From assembly GCA_020637795.1 (NCBI GenBank), contig JACKJT010000001.1, positions 620,001 through 684,000 of the forward strand: a stretch of 64,000 nt of DNA. The letters run 5' to 3'. Positions within the stretch are counted from its first letter, which is position 1, and each line of letters starts with the position of its first letter. Made by a program: the position numbers and the translations under genes. Origin of the DNA: Hoeflea sp. (GTDB lineage Bacteria; Pseudomonadota; Alphaproteobacteria; Rhizobiales; Rhizobiaceae). The notes beneath the pieces were generated by a model, which saw only the letters and a program-made list of their open reading frames with translations, had not been told where the DNA came from and made no database searches. Below, piece by piece: positions 1 through 12,200 of the stretch.

Positions 1-196
1 AGCCGATCATCGACAGGCCCAGCACCAACACCGAAATGAGTGTCGCCATCAGGACGGCGGCGATAGCATTGGGCATGTCGAGCATGCCGATCCGGTGCAG
101 TACAAGGGCCATCAATGCCAGCAGAAGGGCGAAACGGCCCAGCCTGCGCGACCAGGTGGCGGCAATTGAGCGGGGACGGACGGGACGGAAGGGCAT
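1..196 (-). CDS. DUF1499-like membrane protein, N-terminal part only
   Basis: The first 65 residues of a protein that runs off the left edge. It starts at an ATG at 196 with an arginine/proline-rich N-terminus (MPFRPVRPRS), followed by two hydrophobic stretches (about residues 23-35 and 45-65) that look like membrane segments. The pattern of a basic leader, then RLGRFALLLALMALVLHRIG, resembles the N-termini of DUF1499 proteins in Rhizobium-type genomes, but the diagnostic domain lies outside the window, so the family call is an inference. It is divergent from the next gene, with about 180 bp between them. No function can be given. Confidence 0.5.
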   Translation of the reverse strand, partial: MPFRPVRPRSIAATWSRRLGRFALLLALMALVLHRIGMLDMPNAIAAVLMATLISVLVLGLSMIG

Positions 197-375
197 GGCG
201 CGGCCAGGGTCTCCGGGCGGGTGGAGCGCGGGATGCGCGACTGGTTGTGGTTGAATTCATTAGCCGTTCATGGCTGCCGCGGCAAGCGTCTCACTTCAGC
301 CATGCTTGATGCCGAAGATCGGCTCGGGGGGTAGATCAGACCGGACAGGTTTTGAGGTTCCGAAGGAGATCCACC

Positions 376-828
376 ATGGCGGCAGACGCCCAGACAATGC
401 CCGTTTACGGCCCGACACGGCCGTTTGACATGATTGCTGCCGGGCCCACGCCCCTCGCCTCGCGCGTTTTGGCGGAGCCGGCGCAAACCCCACAGAACAA
501 GCACCAGGCGCCGCTGGCGCTGGATCTCGTCGAACTCGATCTGGCGCTCGACCTCAGCGACATCGCCGATCGCGGCTTTGCCGACGCGGTGGCCGACGCC
601 GCCAAGGTGATCGGCGGAGAATTCCTCTTCGACCTGCCTGCCTCCGGGCTGGTGGAGGAAGCCCAGAGGATTGCGGTTGTCTGCCTCTCGCGCGACAATG
701 GCGGGCGCTTCGGACTGGTGCTGCTCAGCGCCGGCGGCGACCGGGTCGAAACAGCCGAAGCCGACGAGGCGACGGCGGGTCTCGTGCAATTTGCCAGGGC
801 GTTCGTGGCGGTGCTGGAAAAGCTCTGA
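376..828 (+). CDS. hypothetical protein, 150 aa
   Basis: I do not recognise the family. The start is the ATG at 376, which has a strong ribosome site (AAGGAG, 7 bases upstream); an in-frame upstream ATG lacks one. The first 50 residues are rich in Pro and Ala and probably disordered. The rest alternates acidic and hydrophobic residues (LVELDLALDLSDIADRGF) and looks like a small soluble alpha/beta domain. There is no signal peptide, no membrane segment and no cysteine cluster. It lies 77 bp upstream of the aconitase X genes on the same strand, but nothing shows a shared role. Confidence 0.6.
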   Translation: MAADAQTMPVYGPTRPFDMIAAGPTPLASRVLAEPAQTPQNKHQAPLALDLVELDLALDLSDIADRGFADAVADAAKVIGGEFLFDLPASGLVEEAQRIAVVCLSRDNGGRFGLVLLSAGGDRVETAEADEATAGLVQFARAFVAVLEKL

Positions 829-905
829 CTGGCTGTTTGAAGCCTTTTGCGAACCCCGGTTAGCGGCTAGTCTCGCCCCAACCATGCAAGCGACGGGACC
901 GGGCT

Positions 906-2147
906 GTGGAACTGAGTGCGACTGACCGCGAGATCATCAACGGAGACCACGGCCGCGCCGCGTCGGATGCTCTGCAGCTGGTGCTCAGATTCGCCGAGGC
1001 CGTCGGCGCCCCGCGGCTGCTCTCCTGCGCCAGCGCCCATGTCGACGGCTGTCTCTATCACGGCCAGGCAAGCCTCGATTTCGTCGAACGCTTCGTGGCG
1101 CTCGAGGGCCGGGTCAAGGTTCCGACAACGCTTAATGTCGGCTCGGTCGATCTCATCCACCCCGAACTCTTCATCGGTGATGCGGCGCTCGGAGCGGCCG
1201 GAAAGCGGCTGATGCAAGCCCATATCGAACTCGGCTGCACGCCGAGCTTCACCTGCGCGCCTTACCAGACCTTGCTCAGGCCCCGCTTCGGCGACCAGCT
1301 CGCCTGGGCCGAATCCAACGCCATCGTCTTTGCCAATTCGGTCATCGGCGCGCGCACCAACCGCTACGGCGATTTCATCGATCTTGCCTGTGCGCTGACC
1401 GGCCGCGTCCCCGATTACGGGCTGCACCGGAGCGAGAACCGCCGCGCGAAAGCGATCGTCGAGGTCCACGGCTTCGACGAGGCGGGACCGGACCAGGCCG
1501 GCGGGCTTGCGGTGGCGGCGGGACTGTTCACCGGCAAGCATTGCGGCGACGCGATCGCCGCCATCACCGGCCTGCCCCGATCGACCAGCGAAGACGACCT
1601 GAAGGCGCTCGGGGCAGCCGCGGCGTCCTCGGGCAGCGTCGCGATGTTTCACGCCGTCGGGCTGACCCCGGAGGCGCCGGACCTTGAAACCGCCACCGGC
1701 AGGATGGACGTGCCGGTGGCCGGGCGACTGGGGCCGCTGGAGGTGGCCGAAACTCTCTCTTCGCTCAGCACGGTGAAGGACGGCGCGGCGCTGACGGCGG
1801 TCGCGCTCGGAACGCCGCATTTCTCGCTCTCCGAATTCGGCCGGCTGATGCCAATGCTCGATCTGGCGCCATTCGCGGTGCCGATCTACGTCAACACCGG
1901 GCGGCACGAGTGGGAGCGGCTCCAAGCCGACGGTCGCGCAGCACGGCTTGAAGAGGCAGGCGTTACGGTGGTGGTCGATACCTGCACCTATGTCACCGCG
2001 ATCATCCGGGATCTCTCCGGCGCGGTGATGACCAATTCGGGCAAATGGGCCTATTATGCGCCCGGCAATCTCGGCGTCGATGTCGCCTTCGGCACGCTGG
2101 CCGACACGCTGCTGTCGGCGAAGGCAGGACGGGTGGTGCGGGCATGA
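906..2147 (+). CDS. aconitase X large subunit (probable cis-3-hydroxy-L-proline dehydratase)
   Basis: 413 aa, GTG start, matching the catalytic part of aconitase X (AcnX). AcnX is a divergent aconitase-superfamily member that, in bacteria characterised so far, dehydrates cis-3-hydroxy-L-proline; archaeal relatives act on mevalonate 5-phosphate. Family hallmarks seen: an N-terminal region with two nearby cysteines (Cys41 and Cys49 in LLSCASAHVDGCLY), the stretch LGCTPSFTCAPYQ (Cys111, Cys117), and the downstream WAESNAIVFANSV block. The cysteines are candidates for Fe-S ligands. The smaller swivel domain is encoded by the next gene, overlapping by ATGA, so this is the two-subunit form rather than the fused form. 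Substrate is inferred from family; no other hydroxyproline catabolic gene is next to it. Confidence 0.85.
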   Translation: MELSATDREIINGDHGRAASDALQLVLRFAEAVGAPRLLSCASAHVDGCLYHGQASLDFVERFVALEGRVKVPTTLNVGSVDLIHPELFIGDAALGAAGKRLMQAHIELGCTPSFTCAPYQTLLRPRFGDQLAWAESNAIVFANSVIGARTNRYGDFIDLACALTGRVPDYGLHRSENRRAKAIVEVHGFDEAGPDQAGGLAVAAGLFTGKHCGDAIAAITGLPRSTSEDDLKALGAAAASSGSVAMFHAVGLTPEAPDLETATGRMDVPVAGRLGPLEVAETLSSLSTVKDGAALTAVALGTPHFSLSEFGRLMPMLDLAPFAVPIYVNTGRHEWERLQADGRAARLEEAGVTVVVDTCTYVTAIIRDLSGAVMTNSGKWAYYAPGNLGVDVAFGTLADTLLSAKAGRVVRA

Positions 2148-2563
2148 GCATGCGCGGCCTGGTTCACGGCAAGGCGGAAGGGGCCTGCCTGAAGCTCGAC
2201 GATCCCTTAAGCTTCTGGGGCGGTTTCGACAGCGCCAGCGGCAATGTGATCGACCGGTTTCATCCGCAGCACGGCGCACGCCTGAGCGGCACCATGCTGT
2301 TCATGGAACGCGGGCGCGGATCGTCCTCCGGTGCCTCGGTGCTGGCGGAAGCAATACGGCTCGGAACCGCGCCGGCCGCGATCATCCTCATCGATGAAGA
2401 CGCCATCATCGCGACCGGTGCACTGGTGGCGCAGATGCTCTACGGCATCGATTGCCCGGTGATCGCCGTCAAGGACAGGCTGGAATGGCAAAGGCTTTCG
2501 GCCTTGCCCCGGCTCGCGGCGCAATCCGGGGCAGAGGCGGTTGTTCTTACTCCGCAGCCATGA
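2144..2563 (+). CDS. aconitase X small subunit (swivel domain)
   Basis: 139 aa, the DUF126-type swivelling domain of aconitase X. The start ATG overlaps the stop of the large subunit (ATGA), which implies coupled translation and equal amounts of the two chains. The block RGRGSSSGASVLAEAIR contains the Gly/Ser-rich loop expected at the substrate-facing surface, and the C-terminal part (PVIAVKD) fits the domain. Its last 17 bases overlap the 3' end of the convergent YeeE gene, so no terminator fits between them. Together with the large subunit it would form a dehydratase for a 3-hydroxyproline-type substrate. Confidence 0.85.
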   Translation: MSMRGLVHGKAEGACLKLDDPLSFWGGFDSASGNVIDRFHPQHGARLSGTMLFMERGRGSSSGASVLAEAIRLGTAPAAIILIDEDAIIATGALVAQMLYGIDCPVIAVKDRLEWQRLSALPRLAAQSGAEAVVLTPQP

Positions 2564-3635
2564 TCGCGGCTGAAGCGGACGGCTCGCGGGTGACGGACTT
2601 CAGCGCCAGCTGGGTCAGCGCCGCGCCGGCGATCATCGAGGCAAGGCCGAGCAGCGAGGAGACCGCCAGCACCGAACCGCCGGTCAAGCCGGCGCCGACG
2701 GTGCAGCCGACGGCGAGAATGCCGCCGAAACCCATCAGCACGGAACCGGCGGCATAGCGCCAGATCGACGGCGTGCCCGGCTCGGCGAAGGTCGCGATGC
2801 GGAATTCGCCCGACAGCAGGGCGGCGACAAAGGCGCCGAGAATGGCGCCGATGAGCACGCCCTGGTCGAGCCCGCCAAATCCACCCTCGAGCGCCAGTTC
2901 GCCGGTGGTGGCGAGAGGACGGATGAAGGACAGGCTTTCGGCCTGGATCGGCTCGAAGACCTGGGTGGAGAGCTGCCAGGTGAAGTACCAGCCGGCGGCG
3001 ACGGTGAGGCCAATCATGACGCCGCCGAACAGCCGCCAGACCGACAGGCGCGACTTGAGCGCAAGACCGAGCGCCACCACGGCAAGGACCGCGCCGAGCG
3101 CAATGCCTGCCCAGCGCTCGAGACCGGCATGGGCGAGCAGATTATTGCCGCCGATGGAAGCCGTGTTCCACAGGCCGCCGATCCCGTCACGCAGCGGCAC
3201 CAGCACGCCGCTGTAGGTCGCAAGCCCGGTCACCGCGATGATGGCGATGGAAAAGACGCCGCGCAGGTTGCCCGAGGCGCCGAGCACCAGGAGCCGCGAC
3301 ACGCAGCCGCGCGCCAGCACCATGCCGGCGCCAAACAGCAGGCCGCCGACGAGCGCGCCGGACAGGCTTTGCGCGGTGGAGAAGAAGCGGGTTTCAGAGA
3401 CGTCAATCATCTCCGCCCCGATCAGGGCCTGCACCGCGAGGATGGCGGCGGCGAAACCGGCGGCCCAGGTGGCGAAGGGCTTGAGATCGCTTTCGCCCAT
3501 GACGGCGAGAACCGCCGAGCGGGTGCAGTAGCGGCTGCGCTGGGCGAATACGCCGAATGCCAGCCCGAGCAAGAGGCCGCCGACGAGCGCGGTTTGCGGC
3601 TCGCCGATAAGGTCGATCAGAGGGACGAGGTCCAT
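2547..3635 (-). CDS. YeeE/YedE (TsuA-like) sulfur-compound transporter
   Basis: 362 aa inner-membrane protein with about nine or ten hydrophobic segments and two sulf_transp-type repeats. The three cysteine signatures of the family are visible: QRSRYCTRSAVL near residue 40, ARGCVSRLLVLGASGN in the middle, and AVGCTVGAGLTGG near the C-terminus. In the thiosulfate transporter TsuA such conserved cysteines line the uptake path. The start at 3635 follows CGGAGA; an upstream in-frame start at 3677 is less likely. No tusA/sirA-like partner gene is adjacent. Thiosulfate is the best guess for substrate, but other reduced sulfur species are possible. Confidence 0.85.
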   Translation of the reverse strand: MDLVPLIDLIGEPQTALVGGLLLGLAFGVFAQRSRYCTRSAVLAVMGESDLKPFATWAAGFAAAILAVQALIGAEMIDVSETRFFSTAQSLSGALVGGLLFGAGMVLARGCVSRLLVLGASGNLRGVFSIAIIAVTGLATYSGVLVPLRDGIGGLWNTASIGGNNLLAHAGLERWAGIALGAVLAVVALGLALKSRLSVWRLFGGVMIGLTVAAGWYFTWQLSTQVFEPIQAESLSFIRPLATTGELALEGGFGGLDQGVLIGAILGAFVAALLSGEFRIATFAEPGTPSIWRYAAGSVLMGFGGILAVGCTVGAGLTGGSVLAVSSLLGLASMIAGAALTQLALKSVTREPSASAAIMAAE

Positions 3636-3787
3636 GGCATCAGTCTCCGTGAAATGTATCTGCAAAATACAATCCATGAAGACCGATGAGAGGGTCCGGA
3701 CTTACAGCCCGGAGGCGATGGTTGGTTTTTTCTTCTCCGAAGTCCCAAAATCTTGGAACCGGAATCTCCGACAGCGATTCACCCTCG

Positions 3788-3815
3788 CCTTGCGCCCCTT
3801 CCCGGAGGCGCAAGG
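3788..3815 (-). terminator. hairpin downstream of ppdK
   Basis: Nine-base perfect arms (CCTTGCGCC at 3788-3796, GGCGCAAGG at 3807-3815) with a 10-base loop, starting 10 bp past the ppdK stop. There is no T-run on the minus strand, so it may be a weak or Rho-assisted terminator, or a 3' stabiliser. Confidence 0.45.
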
Positions 3816-3825
3816 CAACAGGCAA

Positions 3826-6498
<2,673 letters not shown>

Positions 6499-6954
6499 CA
6501 CTCGACCTTCCCTCGTCACGAACCCGTACCGTCGCCGGCGAATGCAACCTCTCCCGGTGGCCCGGGCGGCTGGCGATGCGGCAAGACGCTGTTTTCAATA
6601 ACCTTGCTTGGGGTGCTAAGCGTAAGGCGGCTGAAATACAATGCGCAATTTGGCCGAGGCCGCGACTAAATCGATCCAACGGACAAGGAAGATGCCCGAA
6701 GTGTTACAGGCGTGACGCCGACCGGCAAAATGCAGGCTTGCAACGGTTTTCCGGCCCTTGCCGGTCCGAATCGGCTCTCACGGCGCATCACCAAAGGCAA
6801 CGCAAAGTGATTGTAACAACGGCACAATCCACGCCGGGCCGGAGAATGACGTATGGACCCGGCAACGACAGCACATTAACAGGATTGGAAAATCCGGCCG
6901 AAACGGGACTCGCGGCCGGATTCCGTATCCGTTTGAGTCCGGAGGCACGCAAGC
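6499..6954. other. 456-bp divergent intergenic region
   Basis: This separates ppdK (minus) from the DegT gene (plus) and should hold both promoters. It is more AT-rich than the flanking genes. I see one modest inverted repeat, GATTGT (6809-6814) with ACAATC (6824-6829). I find no supported gene, RNA or known riboswitch in it. Confidence 0.5.
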
Positions 6955-8097
6955 ATGTCGTCTGCATCCCGCACACCCGTTCCCTTCGTCGATCTTGGCG
7001 CCCAGAAGGCGCGCATCCGTGACCGCGTCGATGCGGCGATCACCCGGGTTCTGGACCACGGGCAGTTCATCATGGGTCCCGAAGTCGCCGAGTTCGAGGC
7101 GCAACTCGCAGCCCATAGCGGCGCGCAGCATGTGATCGCCTGCTCTTCGGGCACAGATGCGCTGGCGATGGTGTTGATGGCCAAGAATGTGCGGCCGGGC
7201 CAGGCGATCTTCTGCCCGGCATTCACCTTCGTTGCGACGGCCGAAGTGGTGGCCTGGCTCGGTGCCCATGTCTGGTTCGTCGATGTCGACGCGGACACGT
7301 TCAACATGGATCCCGCCTCGCTCGAAATCGCCATTGCATCGGCAAGAGAGGCAGGACAGGAGCCGGTCGGCATCATCCCGGTCGATCTTTTCGGGCTTCC
7401 GGCCGATTACGACGCGGTGTCGAAGATCGCCGCGCGTGAAGGCCTGTGGATCCTGGGCGACGCGGCGCAAGGCTACGGCGCGCGCTACCACAACCGCCGG
7501 GTCGGCACGCTGGCGATGGCAACGGCCACCAGCTTTTTCCCGGCCAAACCGCTCGGCGCCTACGGCGATGGCGGCGCTATCTTTACCGATGACACCGAGC
7601 TTGCCGCCACGCTGCGCTCGATCCTGTTTCACGGCAAGGGCGAGAACCAGTATGACAACGTGCGGGTCGGCATGACCGGCCGGATCGACACGATGCAGGC
7701 TGCGATCCTGATCGAGAAACTGGCGATCTTCGATGACGAGATCGAGGCGCGCAACCGGATTGCCGCCCGATACACCTCATTGCTGGAAGGTCACGTGGCG
7801 ACCCCGAAGGTACCCGCAGGGCTGCAGTCGGTCTGGGCGCAATACACGATCAAGCTGCCGGCAGGCGCGGACCGGGCAGCAATCCAGGCCAGGATGAAGG
7901 ACGAAGGCGTGCCGACGGCAGTCTACTATCCCAAGCCGCTGCACCGCCAGGACGCCTACAGCCACCACGGGGTCGCCGGGAGCGAACTGCCGGTCACGGA
8001 CCAGTTGTCGGCCAGCGTGCTCAGCCTGCCGATGCACCCCTATCTCGACGAGGAAACCCAGGACCGGGTGGTCGCGGCGCTGATCGCCGCGCTTTGA
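6955..8097 (+). CDS. DegT/DnrJ/EryC1/StrS family sugar aminotransferase
   Basis: 380 aa PLP-dependent aminotransferase of the fold-type I DegT family, which transfers an amino group to a keto-sugar nucleotide for surface polysaccharide or glycan synthesis. Seen: the N-terminal PFVDLGAQ block, CSSGTDALAMVL, the substrate loop CPAFTFVATAEVV, the PLP-binding Asp in GDAAQGYGA, and the PLP Schiff-base lysine in FPAKPLGAYGDGGAI. GGAGG lies 9 bases ahead of the ATG. It resembles WbpE-like enzymes that act on UDP-3-keto-uronates. No glycosyltransferase or nucleotide-sugar gene is adjacent, so the sugar is unknown. Confidence 0.88.
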   Translation: MSSASRTPVPFVDLGAQKARIRDRVDAAITRVLDHGQFIMGPEVAEFEAQLAAHSGAQHVIACSSGTDALAMVLMAKNVRPGQAIFCPAFTFVATAEVVAWLGAHVWFVDVDADTFNMDPASLEIAIASAREAGQEPVGIIPVDLFGLPADYDAVSKIAAREGLWILGDAAQGYGARYHNRRVGTLAMATATSFFPAKPLGAYGDGGAIFTDDTELAATLRSILFHGKGENQYDNVRVGMTGRIDTMQAAILIEKLAIFDDEIEARNRIAARYTSLLEGHVATPKVPAGLQSVWAQYTIKLPAGADRAAIQARMKDEGVPTAVYYPKPLHRQDAYSHHGVAGSELPVTDQLSASVLSLPMHPYLDEETQDRVVAALIAAL

Positions 8098-8131
8098 GGT
8101 TCGCCGTTGCCGGCAGCATTCCGGGAACGCT

Positions 8132-9079
8132 CTAGCGGGCCATTGCCGCCATGCGTCGGATGAAATCCGCACAGGCCTCGGGAGCGGTGACCGGTATCAT
8201 GTGGCCGCGACCCGGCAATTCCTCATACTGCAAGCCATAGGCCTGCATCGAACGGCCATGCAATTCCGGTGACAACAGCCGGTCGTCCGCCCCGAACAGG
8301 ATGCCGCCCGGGATCTTCAATTCATCCGCGTAGCGTTCCACCTGGCGGGGCATCGATGACGACACGCCTTCGAGATCCGTCGATGCGCCGATGAAGGATG
8401 ATGGCCGCAATCCCAGCATGCCGCCTCCTCTCGTCATGAAGTCGGCGGGGCCTTTTTCCGGCGCGAAGACCTGGGCAACGACCGTGTCGCTCGTCAGTTT
8501 GGCGATGGGTGCCGCCACGGTGTACCCGATCAGCCGGCGCAGCAACGCGGAATGGATCACCAGCGGCCTGAACACCGCCGGCGGCGCCGGGATGTATTGG
8601 GTCAGGGGGCACAGAAGCGCCAGCGCGCCGATCCTGTCCTTTCGATCGAGCGCCATGGCCAGCGACAGCGCTCCACCGAGGGAGTGGCCGACAAGCACCG
8701 GCTTGTCGATGCCGAGCTTGTCCAGGAATTCCCAAATCATCCCGGCTTGCGCGGGCAAGGCAGCGAGTTCATCGCGGTCGCGGGTGGAGTATCCCGAGCC
8801 GGGGCGGTCGATGGCGATCACCCTGCATTCGGACGCCAGTTCATCGGCCAGCGCATAGGTGCAATTGTGCATGGTGCCCGCGAGGCCGTGAATCAGCACC
8901 ACTGCCTGGCCGTTGCGCGGCCCCTGGTCGGTGTAGTGGATCTTGCCGCCGCGTACCGGCAGGATCTGTCCGGCCGGCGGGACCGTTTTCTCCGCGCTCG
9001 CGGCTAGCTGCCGTGTCCACAGCCAGAATAAAAGCAACAGCAGAAACAGACCGATCAGCAACCCGGATATGACAGACAT
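8132..9079 (-). CDS. membrane-anchored alpha/beta hydrolase
   Basis: 315 aa. An N-terminal hydrophobic anchor (about residues 4-23, GLLIGLFLLLLLFWLWTR) is followed by an alpha/beta hydrolase domain. The oxyanion region is VLIHGLAGT, the nucleophile elbow is VGHSLGGAL (Ser near residue 132), the acid is probably in LFGADDRLL, and the His is in GRGHMIPV. The start at 9079 follows AGGGGGAA; an in-frame start 18 codons upstream lacks such a site. It ends 34 bp from the DegT gene, tail to tail. The substrate is unknown; esters or acyl groups at the membrane are likely. Confidence 0.85.
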   Translation of the reverse strand: MSVISGLLIGLFLLLLLFWLWTRQLAASAEKTVPPAGQILPVRGGKIHYTDQGPRNGQAVVLIHGLAGTMHNCTYALADELASECRVIAIDRPGSGYSTRDRDELAALPAQAGMIWEFLDKLGIDKPVLVGHSLGGALSLAMALDRKDRIGALALLCPLTQYIPAPPAVFRPLVIHSALLRRLIGYTVAAPIAKLTSDTVVAQVFAPEKGPADFMTRGGGMLGLRPSSFIGASTDLEGVSSSMPRQVERYADELKIPGGILFGADDRLLSPELHGRSMQAYGLQYEELPGRGHMIPVTAPEACADFIRRMAAMAR

Positions 9080-9233
9080 CGTTCCCCCTGACAAGACAAG
9101 GCCCCGAACGGCATGATCGTCCCGGACCGGCATGCAGGAGTATCGGCAACGGGAAACAGGCGGTCAATCGGTTTGCGAGCGGCAATTTGACCGGCACTCG
9201 GCAAAGGTCAGCGTTGGTGCATTGTTGCCGGGA

Positions 9234-12200
9234 TCAACCCGCGTCGCGCAGTTGCTCGGCGGTCTGAAGGTCGACGGAGACCAGCTGGCTCACCCCCTGT
9301 TCCGCCATGGTGACGCCGAAGAGGCGGTTCATGCGGGCCATGGTGATCGGGTTGTGGGTGATGATGACGAAGCGGGTCTCGGTGGAGGCGGCCATCTCGT
9401 CCATCAGGTTGCAGTAGCGCTCGACATTGTGGTCGTCGAGCGGCGCGTCGACCTCGTCGAGCACGCAGATCGGCGCCGGGTTGGTGAGGAACACTGCGAA
9501 GATCAGCGCCATGGCCGTCAGCGCCTGTTCGCCGCCCGAGAGCAGCGTCATGGTCTGCGGCTTCTTGCCCGGCGGCCGGGCGAGGATTTCGAGGCCGGCT
9601 TCGAGCGGATCGTCGGATTCGATCAATTGCAGTTCCGCCGTGCCACCGCCGAACAGATGGGTGAACAGCCGCTGGAACTGGGCGTTGACGATGTCGAAGG
9701 CGACGAGAAGACGGTCCCGGCCTTCCTTGTTCAGGCTCTGGATCCCGGCGCGCAGCTTCTTGATCGCGTCGATGATGTCCTCGCGCTCGGTGACGATCAG
9801 GTTGAGACGGTCGGAGAGTTCGGTCTGCTCTTCCTCGGCGCGCAGGTTGACGGCGCCCAGGCGCTCGCGTTCGATCTTGAGGCGTTCGAGGTTGCGTTCG
9901 ACCTGCGCCGGATCGGGCAACGGGGCGTCGGCGGCCAGTCCCGTCTGGCGCATGGCCAGATGCGGCTCGCAATTGAGCGCCTCGCGGATGCGGGCCTCGC
10001 CTTCCTCGCGGCGTTCCCTGGCGGCCATCAGCCGCTCCTCGGCGCGGCCACGCGCCTCGCGGCCCTGCGACAGGGCGCCGATCGCCTCGGTGGCGAGTTT
10101 GTCGGCCTCGCGTGATTTGGTCTCGGCAAGTGCCAGCGTATCGGCGGCTTCCTGGCGGCGCTTCTCGGCTTCAGTGAGCTGATTCATCAGCTGCCGGCGG
10201 CGGGCGGCGATTTCATCGGGCGCCTCGGCGATGCCGGCGACTTCGGCCGCGGCTTCGTTCGACCGGGCGGCAAGGGCTGCGAGATGGTTCTCGGCGTTGG
10301 CGGCGCGCTCAAGCCAGCTGGCCCGTTCGGCGGCAATCGCCTCGAGCCTGCGGGCACGGGCGGCGTTTTCGCGCTCCAGCCCCTCGTGGGCGGCGCGGGC
10401 TTCGGCCAGTCCACCGCGATCGGTGGCGACCTGGGCGTTGATCTGGGTTAGCGCGGCATCAAGTCCCGCGAGATCCGGACAGGCCTTGAGCGAAAGCTCG
10501 GCCTGCTCCAGCGCCTCGACCGTCTCTGCCAGTTGCGCGCCAACCTGGGCGCGGGATTCGCTGAGCACCGCCCGGCGGTTGGACAGTTCGCCCGACGCCC
10601 GTTCGGCGCTGGCCAGTTCATCGCGGGCGCGGCTGACATTCTTGCTGGCGTCGCGGATCAGGTCCCGCGCCGACCTGCTCTCGTTGACGCGGGCGACGAC
10701 GGCGGCTTCGCTCTGCGCCAGCGCCTCTTCGACCTGGCGCAGCACCTTGGTGGCCTCGACGGCCTCCTCGTTGAGGTCGGCCAGGCGGTTCTTCTGCTCG
10801 AGCCTGAGTGCCGCCGGCGTCGGCGCATCGGCGGAGGCGACATAGCCGTCCCAGCGGAAGACGGCGCCGTCGCGGGTCACCAGCCGCTGGCCGGGCTTGA
10901 GCGATGCGTGCAGCGCCTTGCCGTGGTCGGCATCGGCGACCAGCCCGATATGGGCAAGCCGGCGGGCGAGCTCCTGAGGCGCACGCACATGGGTCGACAG
11001 CGGCGTGACGCCATCGGGAAGCGCCGCGTCCTGTCCGGTGACCTGCATCCTCGCCCAATGGGCCGGAGCCGCGGGATCGAGCGGCAGGTCGAGATCGTCG
11101 CCGAGAGCGGCGCCAAGCGCCGTCTCGTAGCCGCGGTCGACCTTGATCTGCTCGACCACCGGCGGGAACAGATCCGAACCCTGGCCGGCATTGAGCATGC
11201 GGGCAATGGTCTTGGCTTCGGTCTCGATGGCATTGAGCCGGGCCTTGGCCTCGGTCACCGGCTGGCGCGCGGCGGCCTCGGCCTCGCGCGCCGCCTCCAG
11301 CGCCGTCTCGATTTCGGTCAGCGCCTTTTCGGCGTCAACGAGCGCCTTCTCCGCCATTTCGCTGTCGCGGCGCTTGGCGGCGGGATCGGGAAGGCCGGCA
11401 ATGCGTTCGGCGATGGAGGCCAGATCGGCGTCCTGGCTGGCGATCTGCCGGTCCAGCCGGGCCTTGCGCTCGCCGGCCTCGCGGATGATCCGCTCGAGCT
11501 GGGTGCGTTCGGCGGCGGCTTCGGCGCGCTCGGCGGTGATCACGCCGAGCGAGGTCTCGCTTTCGGCAAGCTTGGCCTGGGCCGCCTCGAAGGCTGTCTT
11601 GAGGGCTGCGGACCGTTCCCCGCTGCCTTCGAGCGCTGTCCTGATTTCGGCCTCCTCGTCGGAGAGCCGCTGCATGATGCCGGCATTGTCGGCAATCAGG
11701 CGCTCCTCGCGCTCGATGTCGGCCTTGAGCTGAACCATGCGGCGATCCAGCTCCTCGCGGCGGCGGGCGATGCGCTCGGCTTCCTCGTCGATCTGGGTGC
11801 GGGCGATCTGCAGCCGTTGCAGGGCCGCGGCCGCGGCTGCCTCGGCATCGCGCAGCTCGGGCAACTTGTGCGCGGCGATGGCCTGGTTCTTGGCGGCCTC
11901 CATCTGCGCCTGGGCCAGTTCGGCGACCTGCGACGTGGCCTGGGCGAGCGCGCTTTCGGCCTCGCCTTCCTGACCCTTGGCCAGCGACCACCTCAGATGC
12001 AGGAGCGTCGCCTCGGCCTGCCGGACTTCGGCGGAGAGGATCTTGAAGCGGTTGGCCTGCCGGGCCTGGCGCTTGAGGCTCTCGACCTGGGATTCAAGCT
12101 CCGAGGTAACGTCGTCGAGACGTTCGAGATTGGTTTCGGCGGCGCGCAGCCTGAGTTCGGCCTCGTGGCGGCGCGAGTGCAGGCCGGAGATGCCTGCCGC

